Assembly: GCA_029204225.1 (NCBI GenBank)
Contig: CM055107.1
Span: 24,075,391-24,139,390, forward strand
Direction: 5' to 3'
Length of the DNA: 64,000 nt
Origin: Diphasiastrum complanatum
Taxonomy: Eukaryota; Streptophyta; Lycopodiopsida; Lycopodiales; Lycopodiaceae
Below, piece by piece: positions 56,221 to 64,000 of the stretch. A model generated the notes under the pieces. The model was not told where the DNA came from. It saw nothing but the letters and a program-made list of their open reading frames with translations, and did not search any database. Each line of letters starts with the position of its first letter. The stretch's first letter is position 1. The translations under genes were made by a program, and so were the position numbers.

Positions 56221-57057
56221 ATCAATACTACAGTCTTGCTTCCGAAATAATCTACTGGAAGCATAAATGTGTGGGCGTTGTCTCAAAAGCTTCGTGTGAA
56301 GACAAAGACAGGTATGATGATCAACTTTTTGCATGATGGATTGATTCTGACAGTGAACCATCACCATAAGAATTGTAGAAAACTTGTTTTTTTTGGCATG
56401 GTGAAGTGGACGCTGGGTAGCGAAATTTGCCCTACATATTATCCACGCCCTCTTTTGCATGTACACTTGTTTAGTATGAATGTGTGAGGACCTATTGAAA
56501 TGATGGTTATGCGCTTGAGTATATGTGCTCTTGATAATATCTTTAAAGTTGCCGCGTCATCTGATTTTTGCCTGGCTCAATATCAACTCACTTCGATAAG
56601 TAAAGAAGAACATAATATATGTATGCTCATAATGACTTCTATGCAAACAATGTTATCAAAGATATATTTACGAGATGTGGTATGAAGCTTTTTGATAATA
56701 TCCACCCATATAAAGGGATAACTCAAAGTGCTATGCTATTTTCCCAGATTTGCTACTATTCAAATGCTAAAATACGAAAGGATTGATGCCTTTATGTTGT
56801 GATATATGTATGCTAGTTGAACATTGGATCACATGTGATTACTTACGATATTGTTTAAAGAGATTGCACTTCTTTTAAATTGAATACTTTCAATCTGAAA
56901 TCGGTAGTACAAAAAACAGGGACTTGCTTGAAGCTGTGAAAGATGGGTAGCTTGCAAGATATTACCTCACCTTGCATTCAAGTATGAGGCTGTATACAGC
57001 TACGATAAAAGGTAGTATCACCTAAAACCATTATACAACCCTTTTATGCATATGGAA
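56221..57057 (+). repeat. Direct repeat, left copy, flanking the Penelope-like RT
   Basis: This 0.84-kb segment matches 61210-62148 along its length, with scattered substitutions, and starts TCAATACTACAGTCTTGCTT. Conserved frames across both copies include YYSLASEIIYWK and SKASCE.KD.YDDQ, and another reading MWALSQKLRV. Neither matches a family I know. It may be the pseudo-LTR of the Penelope-like element, or a duplicated host segment. Confidence 0.85.
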
Positions 57058-57950
57058 ATTCATGGCTTACGTGAACTGAATGTGGCTTGAGACTAGAATT
57101 CTTATAAATGCTTACTTCCCATGTGTGCAAATTTACATGATTGGTTTTCTGTATCATTCCAGTTTTTTTTTAAAAAGCAAAGCTGAGAGGCAGCCTGTAT
57201 AAGTAAGCTTTGAATGTATGTTGAGGTTGGTTTTGACGAGCTTGAATGGCATGGATTTGCCCAAGCTTTTAGGTGCTAGGAATCCTAAATGTTTTGCATG
57301 GGATGTCTTTGGGGTTGCTATGGCACGGATTTGCCCAAGTACCCAGCACTTGGCCAAAATCATATCTCGTTTCTTTTGTGTATTAAAACACTGCTTCTTA
57401 CGTGTATATTTTTATGAGTGAACTGAATACATTCTTTATGCTCTTATACTGATCAGTATGGCATCTGCCCTAATACGGTTTTGTTAAAGGGCAGAATGTA
57501 TTGCTAATTATGAAATGCATGATTGGGAAGATTGGACGTATTATTCGTAATTGCAATCAAGCTGATAAAGTAGTGAATCTTGTTTCGGACATGGATGACA
57601 ACTGATGCTCAACTATGACACATGTCTTCCTCACGTAACTAACTTGTGCAGTTTTGTTGTGTGGGACGGTGGCAGGTAATAGCTGGGTGTCCTAAAACTT
57701 GCTTCGCTTTATGGTACCCTATATTGTAAGACTTTATACAACTATGTTTTAATCTATTATGCTATAAATTGAAGGGTTGGAAGGGTTGAAAGGGTTTGGT
57801 CTTGACTTGTCAAGAGGGACTATGTGATATCTTGTTACTCTCGTTAAGCATCTTTTTAAGATGCCAACCCGACTACCTTTTGGCCTGGGTAGTACCAAAC
57901 CTTTACCTTTACTTTTATTTTATGGCTAACATGGTCTTCTTTTATGTGTA
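57058..57950. other. Spacer between the left repeat and the RT-coding region
   Basis: The phrase CACGGATTTGCCCAAG/CATGGATTTGCCCAAG occurs twice (about 57250 and 57325). No motif-bearing frame. Confidence 0.4.
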
Positions 57951-57954
57951 GTCC

Positions 57955-60420
57955 ACAAGATGGTTACATGATGCTATTGCTCTTGGTTATGGGGAGCTCC
58001 TTCCTCCACCTAACCATTTTGTTCAGATTGTTATATGTTGCATGAAGAAAGTTTGGAGTCTTCCTTCTGTAAATTTCTTAGCACCCATTTCCATTGAACT
58101 TTGGATTGCTCTTACTCATCTTACAGACGCTGAAGTTCAAGCTTGCAAGCTTGCCTCTTTGCATAAAAATCCCTCCTTTGATACTCCTATTGCCTTTGAT
58201 ACCATCATTAAGATAATTAGAATTGAACCTGCAAGATGCCCTTCTGAGCAAACCTGGGCTAGGACTAGAGGCCATTTTGAGACTGGTTTGAATAGGATGA
58301 GCCAACATCAAGCTAGAATCTGGAACTGGAAAAGACCCTTCTTTAAATGTAGATGTGGCAACAAATGTAAAAACAATTCTTCTATCATTTGGTTTGATCA
58401 TGTTATCTGGTATATGATGAATAACTTGGCCAAGTGTTTTCCTAGTGCTTCTCTACAAAGCCAACTAAATGCATTCTTTCTTTGGCTTCAGACACCTGCT
58501 AGGGATGTTTTAAAAGCCCACCTTGCCTTTATGTATATTAGACAACATATACATAAAGGCAAGGTGGGCTTTCCGTTAACCCTACTGCCAAACTTCTTGC
58601 ACATCTTGGTGATGTCGAAAATATACGAGAAACTGAACGCCTTCTTAAAAAGCCTAGCTTCTCTACCTTACAGGATAAATACTTCCAAAATACAAGTAGA
58701 AAAATAGGGTCCTTCAATTTGAATAATTGAAGTTCAGTCATATCATGTAGTGGCAACAAGAAGATGAAATACTTTCCTATAAAGGCAATGAGGGGCAAAG
58801 TAGTGGTGAAAAAGGGGATCTTCCTATCAAAAAGCTGAATTTTTACGTGATTGATCCATGTGCAAGAAGAAATTGAGGATGTTAGAACATTGGAGGTTAG
58901 TACAGTTGGTAGGTGAAGACTTATTGTTAGAAGAGATAAAGGAAAGATGTTTTTACATTCACATTACTACAATAGATGCTTTGAGAGTATAAGCGTTATT
59001 AAACTTTATTCCGAGACTTTACTCCATATTTTTGGTTACATTGATGATATATTTGAGCATATTGTGTTTAATTGGACCTTTTTTCAGCATTTAAGGCGTG
59101 AATTGTATAAACTCTTCCAAGTCTTTTGTGAGTTTGACATTGATAATATACCACCGTGTACTTGCTTGATTTATAAACGTTTTAAAGAGTTTATTGATGA
59201 AACTTTTGGGCATGCTATTTCTATGAATACTGGAATTCTAGATAGTAAGATTCTAAGGAATGACCTTAACAAAGGGCTTAATCATATTCCTTTATGTCAA
59301 TCCAATATTAATGAGGTCGCTTTAGAGCTTTACCATGGTTGGTTTAAATTGGCTAATTTTTTACCTTGTTATCAGAATATGGATCATGATAGTATTGTGG
59401 AACATGCCCTTATTAGCAAGCTTGTTGTTAAGAATTTAACAAAAAAAAACCCAGATGGCTTCATGGTAATGCAATACTAGAAAAGATTTAAAGAATGCTA
59501 CTAATGAACGTGACTAGATTACTACCTATCTGTATGTGAATGGCATAGACAAGGCTCAACATAGTCCCTGTTTCATGTGCATAACCTTTGTTAGAAAATT
59601 GGCTTTACAAAGTTTGTCTAGTCTAGATTTTGCTCCGTTTCCAGAAGACGACAACAATAACATTGATAATGCTATTACAATTACTAAGCATACTTTTTTT
59701 AGTAATTTGCCAGAGTACCTTTTAGGGATTGACAAATTACCTTATCTACTTTGTACCTTTAAAGCGCATAAAAATACTTTCAGATGGATTACGAATGCAC
59801 ATGACTACTACTTTTCAAAGGTGGCCACATTTTTTTTTGGGGCTTTTGGTATTTTGTCTCCACTCCTCATGGAGGGGGCATGCCTTAAGGCAAATTCATA
59901 CCGGAGTTACCTAAATGTGGATACCAACCTATTTTGGCAGTGCAACTCATCCACTGATTTCTATCTCAATGTGCCAAGTAAAATCACTTCTATATGGTCT
60001 ACTGATATATCTAAATGTTATGAAAACATCCCTCTTAATGGCCCAAATGGACTTAAGACTATTATACGTCATTGATACTGTATGCTTTCAAATTCAGTAA
60101 GAACGAATTTCTCACCTATAAATAGAAACCTAGACAAGAGGAGTGCAAATGGAAGTGGGTAAACAAACCTACTAATAAATGGACTCAGATGGACAAATTA
60201 GTACTCTGCCAATGGAATGATTTACTGATTGACCATTGTATTGTGAGACTTGGAAGCAAAGCTTGGAGACAAGTTTGTGGTATACCTATGGGTTTTGCAT
60301 GTTCCCCTACTTGGTGTAACTAGTATCTGTCATACTCTAAATTGCATTTTATGAAAAGACTTGCTAGACTTAGAAAAATTGAGTACTTATGGGCGTTCAA
60401 AAATACCTTGGCTTTATGAA
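57955..60420 (+). pseudogene. Penelope-like (telomerase-related) reverse transcriptase, decayed
   Basis: The region encodes an RT of the Penelope/TERT-like branch, which copies element RNA at a chromosomal 3' end. An N-terminal part (58042-58707) holds a Cys-rich CRCGNKCKNN stretch. A second part (58947-59480) has SKILRNDLNKGLNHIPL. A third (59536-60075) has DKLPYLLCTFKAHKNTFRWI, matching the Penelope block that usually reads like LPKIHK...RPI, and the catalytic motif A STDISKCYENIPL. After a frame change, 60140-60420 holds motif B', RQVCGIPMGFACSP, then an in-frame TAG and HFMKRLARLRKIEYLW. No YxDD motif C or GIY-YIG endonuclease could be found. Breaks occur near 58550, 59480 and 60075 and at 60321. 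The branch (Naiad/Chlamys-like, RVT-like or another) cannot be settled by eye. Confidence 0.7.
58513..58572. repeat. Perfect 26-bp inverted repeat with an 8-base loop
   Basis: The arms 58513-58538 and 58547-58572 are exact reverse complements, and the loop is TAGACAAC. The left arm begins AAAGCCCACCTTGCC. It lies within the RT-related coding region, and the best reading frame changes across it, so it probably arose as an inverted duplication that broke the gene. Confidence 0.95.
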
Positions 60421-60592
60421 AGAAAGATTATACAGTATCATAAACAAAATATTCTTACATAACATGTTTCTCGGTTTGATGTTTACACTACCAAAAAATG
60501 CAGAGTTTCTTTTGGTGGGCAGTTAGCACTTCGTCGCAGGGGTGCTAATTGCCCCCTGAGATACATTGCTAGTTGTGGGTACGGTTGGTGGG

Positions 60593-60594
<2 letters not shown>

Positions 60595-60657
<63 letters not shown>
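60595..60657. repeat. (CT)n microsatellite downstream of the RT
   Basis: About 62 bp of CT after a GGTTGGTGGGTTTT stretch. Confidence 0.97.
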
Positions 60658-60659
<2 letters not shown>

Positions 60660-60932
60660 GCACTTTGCAATATGGTATTACACTTTATTTGCTTTCTGAA
60701 ATGACATGAAATATTTTTTTATGATACTAAAACAGGTAAATAAAGCCTTACCTTGCGAAACTTAGAATCATGGCCCAAATGGGGTTTTTTAAAATTCTAA
60801 ATAGAGTTTTTTTTAGTCTTTTGGTGGGAAACTTGATTTTCATTGAAAGGCCATGATCAGTGCACAAGATAAGGATCTAATCTAACGGTGGGCATCTATA
60901 GACAATTGCTGCACCTAGTGGTATGGAATCCT

Positions 60933-60942
60933 CTATATAAGG
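60933..60942 (+). promoter_or_regulatory. TATA box before the second direct repeat
   Basis: CTATATAAGG, followed by CT-rich leader-like sequence and a possible donor (TAAGGTAAGG near 61105). This is the same arrangement as upstream of the left repeat. Confidence 0.45.
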
Positions 60943-60970
60943 GAAGATCACTACAACCCTAAGGTTCACT

Positions 60971-60974
<4 letters not shown>

Positions 60975-61021
<47 letters not shown>
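60975..61021. repeat. (CT)n microsatellite
   Basis: About 47 bp of CT just after a TATA box. Confidence 0.97.
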
Positions 61022-61024
<3 letters not shown>

Positions 61025-61209
61025 TGTGCTTCTCTACTGCTACCATCTTTGCTTGGATGAGAGGGGAAAGCTTGGGGTATTCGGGTGGAGGATACTGCAT
61101 GCTAAGGTAAGGAAACTATCATTTGATTGATTGAAATGATCATTGGCTAATAAGGATCTACGTTTGCTTGTAATGCAATATGCTTACAATGTTACTATGA
61201 TTTTCAAAG

Positions 61210-62148
61210 ATCAATACTACAGTCTTGCTTCTGAAATAATCTACTGGAAGCAGAAACATGTGGGCGCTTTCTCAAAAGCTTCGTGTGAACACAAAGACAA
61301 GTATGATGATCAAATTTTCGCATGATGTGTTGATTATGACAGCGAACAGTCACCATAAGAATTGTAGGAAAGTTGGTTTTTTTGGACATGGTGAAGTGGA
61401 CGCTGGCTAGTGAAATTTGCCCTGCAGATTATCCATGCTCTCTTTTGCATGTACACTTGTTTAGTATGAATGCATGAGGACCTGCTAAAATGATGGTTAT
61501 GTGCTTGAGTATACGTGCATGGTCACTGTTGGAATGCGATGGACCATCGCTGCTCTCTGCCTTTATGATTAATGTCTGAAAATCAGAAATGAAAGTGCTT
61601 GTTGTGTATAGATGATATTGTCTCCATGCGTTGCTACTTGCAAGCTACCGCCTCATTTGATTTTTGCTTGGCTCAGTATCAACTTATCACTTCGATAAGT
61701 AAAGAAGAACATAATATGTGTATGCTCATAATGACTGCTATGCAAACAGTGTTATCAAAGATATATTTACGAGATGTGGTATGAAGCTTTTTTGATAGTA
61801 TCCACCCGTATATAGGGATAACTCAAAGTGCTATGTTATTTTCCCAGATTTGCTACTATTTGAATGCTAAAATACGAAAGGATTGATGCTTTTATGCTAT
61901 GATATACATATGTTAGCTGAAACATTGGATCACATGTGATTACTTACGATACTGTATAAAGAAATTGCACTTCTTTTAAATTGAATACTTTCGGTTTGGA
62001 ATTGGTAGTGCGAAAAACAGGGATTTGCTTGAAGCTATGGAAGATGGGTGGCTCGCAAGATATTACCTCACCTCGCATTCAGGTAATGAGGCACGATGAA
62101 GGGTAGTATCACCAAAAACCATTATATAGTTTTTTTATGCATATGGAA
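61210..62148 (+). repeat. Direct repeat, right copy, flanking the Penelope-like RT
   Basis: The counterpart of 56221-57057. It is about 100 bp longer because of an extra stretch at about 61518-61650 that includes the small palindrome GCGATGGACCATCGC. The two copies begin 4,989 bp apart. Confidence 0.85.
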
Positions 62149-62329
62149 GCACAGATGAAATTGTACGGCTACAAAAATATTCTCATTTTGCAATTTTCAT
62201 ATCAAGATGCAATGTTTGTTCCCACGATGCAACTAAAACAATAGATGCAATTTCTTACAAGAGCCAATTACCTCAAAATGAATGGCTTCTGAATGAATAT
62301 CAATAGTCTATTGGTAATAAAGTCGATCC

Positions 62330-62860
62330 TATTATTCATGATCCTTGTCAATGGGTACAACAAGAGTTGGAGTTTTATAATTGAAAGTCACCTCGGTATC
62401 GAAATGCTATGGAATTTAATGAGCATATTAATATTATGCTAAAAATGCAAAAAGTTTAAGGAGAAAAAAAAGATATCAATGATAAAATCTACAGGGCAAA
62501 CTTCAGTGGTAATGTGAAAACTATTGATGTGAGGGAATGATTACACACGTTGGATAGTTACTTCCAATTGTTTCCAAGGCTCGATGAAGCTAAAATCGTT
62601 TATACTTCTTTTCATTTCAAAGGTCCAACATATGTTCGGTGGCAAAAAATTTTAGCAGCTCCACAAGCATAATTGACAATTTGTAATTGGACACAATTTA
62701 AGTAGTTGTGTACTAAAGTTTTATGAGATCTATTTCAAGAGAAAATGTTCTATCAGCATTGGTGTTCAGTTAATCAAACTAATTTTGTCCAAGACTACAA
62801 TTATGAATTACGAGAAATTCCTACATCACAATGTATTGCTACTTTTTGAGTCAGTAATAA
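62330..62860 (+). pseudogene. Ty3/gypsy-type gag relic
   Basis: Broken frames hold LDSYFQLFPRLDEAKIVYTS and FHFKGPTYVRWQKIL, the core of the retrotransposon gag capsid domain (usually ...YF...F.....KV..A..HL.G.A..WW). Then come a WTQFK block and, after frame changes, NFVQDYNYELREI. At least four stops are present. Confidence 0.75.
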
Positions 62861-63140
62861 TATTCTCTTGGACCAGAACAATCATGATGGTATCTAGAAT
62901 ATTCAATCAATAGTGAAATAGTCAACTAATAATTGTCAATCTCCTCATTACACAACTTAAAAACTGTACAACTACGCATATGGAAACTAGTGTGAACCAA
63001 GTAATTGGAAGATGCAATAAAAGTCAGAATACAAATGGAACGAAATTTGCAATAAGGTGGTCACTCACAAAATGTAAGGATTGAAAATTTGCCAATACGC
63101 ATCCATATCTACATCCCAATGGCTCATAAGGAACAATCAT

Positions 63141-63330
63141 ATTAAGAGGTGTAGATCATGAGGCCAATCACATTAAGAGGTGCAAATCATGTGGTCCAAT
63201 CATGTTAAGAGTTGCACATGAGACCCAATCATATTGTGAGGTGAAAATCATGAGGTCCAATCATCATGAGAGGTGCAAATCTAGAGGTCCAAACATGATA
63301 AGAGGTGCAATCCATGGGGTTCAATCAAAG
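63141..63330 (+). repeat. Six imperfect tandem units of about 32 bp
   Basis: The unit is close to ATTAAGAGGTGCAAATCATG then AGGTCCAATCAT, at about 63141, 63172, 63205, 63234, 63266 and 63298. Copies differ by substitutions and small indels. Confidence 0.85.
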
Positions 63331-63429
63331 TTGGAGGTTACTACATGCACTTTGTAAGCAAGAACTTGAGCCACTACTATATGGAAGTGTGCTCTCATTG
63401 TGCATACAATTTTTTGAGAGATGATCAAA

Positions 63430-64000
63430 GTTTGACTTGAATACTCTTTGTTGTATTCTCTCTCTACCTGAGAGCTGGTCATCTCTCTACCCGAGAGCAA
63501 GGTGATTGTTTGGCTCTTCCATGGTGAATTTTTTTTTCAAGTGGATCTAAGAAACTTGCTTGACTTTGGATGGTGATAGATTTTTGTGTGATTGTCTTGA
63601 TTCAAAGTGTGTTAGATAGCCCTTGAAAATCCAAGTAATCTAGAATTGATTGATCTTGTGCAAGCTCTCATGCATGTAGGTCATGGAAGATCTTTGTAAG
63701 GTCCTTAAATCCCAATCTTTATCATGTCCTTCATCAAATAGTGTGAAAAATTGCCTACATTGGCAAATCTAGCCATGTAGAATATTGTACATATTGTCAA
63801 TATTTTTTGTTAGTCACTTGTATGGCCAAAGTGCCACATGACAATCTACACCCAATGTAGGTTACCACGAGTCAAGAGGAGTGGTTGTGTCCATTTGGTA
63901 GTGATTCCTACTTTGTAGGATCTAGACCTTGATTTATGATGAGATTTGTACCTACCAAGCATGACTCTAGGATCTAGGCTAGGGTTTTCACTTTAGGGCA
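63430..64000 (+). other. Possible LTR fragment related to the 27.2-27.7 kb LTR
   Basis: The block CTCTCTCTACCTGAGAG...CTCTCTACCCGAGAGCA (63457-63505) echoes the leader-like end of the minus-strand LTR at 27.2 kb, here in the opposite orientation. The rest of the segment has no coding sequence and runs to the window edge. Confidence 0.35.

Noticed and set aside
56580-56760. Possible PPR repeat in the direct repeat (VIKDIFTRCGMKLFDNI)
   Set aside because: Only a faint resemblance over about 20 residues, with stops either side. Mentioned only as an alternative.
59536-60420. Telomerase catalytic subunit as the identity of the RT
   Set aside because: Motif B' is GIPMG as in Penelope-like enzymes, and no telomerase RNA-binding domain is seen. 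The branch still needs a tree.
56100-62150. Hammerhead ribozyme expected in Penelope-like pseudo-LTRs
   Set aside because: CTGATGA occurs at 56145 but no matching GAAA with a stem between could be found there, and no CTGANGA...GAAA core was found in the right repeat. Not claimed.
63141-63330. CRISPR-like array
   Set aside because: Units adjoin without distinct spacers, drift in sequence, and the DNA is from a plant nucleus.

Overview
This is a nuclear stretch of a land plant with a large, retrotransposon-rich genome. The evidence is AT-rich sequence, split genes with kilobase introns, plant-type domain combinations (an IQ plus BAG co-chaperone), and Ty1/copia elements with a tRNA-iMet-type primer site. 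Seven long (CT/GA)n tracts and a Penelope-like reverse transcriptase lean towards a non-flowering lineage such as a fern, lycophyte or conifer. That last step is inference and not firm.

Layout. 1-370: minus-strand LTR cut by the window edge. 461-1150: an FCP1/SCP-type phosphatase-domain exon, probably decaying. 4.2-13.9 kb: a split plus-strand gene for a long coiled-coil protein, whose 5.7-kb first intron holds an antisense Ty3/gypsy relic. 15.7-23 kb: nested Ty1/copia elements, a plus-strand copia split by a minus-strand copia (16865-21832) with paired 605-bp LTRs and a primer-binding site. In this inner element an unrecognised open region stands where integrase, RT and RNase H should be. 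23-26.2 kb: a Ty3/gypsy RT relic, then an unrecognised three-part reading frame with its own TATA box. 26.7-33 kb: copia scraps on both strands, an unrecognised minus-strand gene with good splice sites, and LTRs full of TTCGCGA motifs.

33.3-36.0 kb: the clearest host gene, a two-exon IQ-BAG co-chaperone of 614 residues with a poly(A) signal. It is richer in GC than its surroundings and has no visible damage.

38.4-44.0 kb: a near-complete Ty1/copia element with both LTRs, PBS, PPT and all domains, broken by a few stops and frameshifts, and with two tandem-repeat blocks in its leader. 44-54.6 kb: a partial LTR, a 5'-truncated copia with a 573-bp 3' LTR, and older copia debris. 56.2-62.2 kb: the most unusual locus. 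A Penelope-like reverse transcriptase (motif A STDISKCY, motif B' GIPMGFACSP) lies between two direct repeats of about 0.84 and 0.94 kb spaced 4,989 bp apart, and contains a perfect 26-bp hairpin. 62.3-64 kb: a Ty3-type gag relic and a six-unit 32-bp tandem repeat.

The host genes (phosphatase-like, coiled-coil, BAG) show no sign of working together. Most of the window records successive, nested retroelement insertion and decay.
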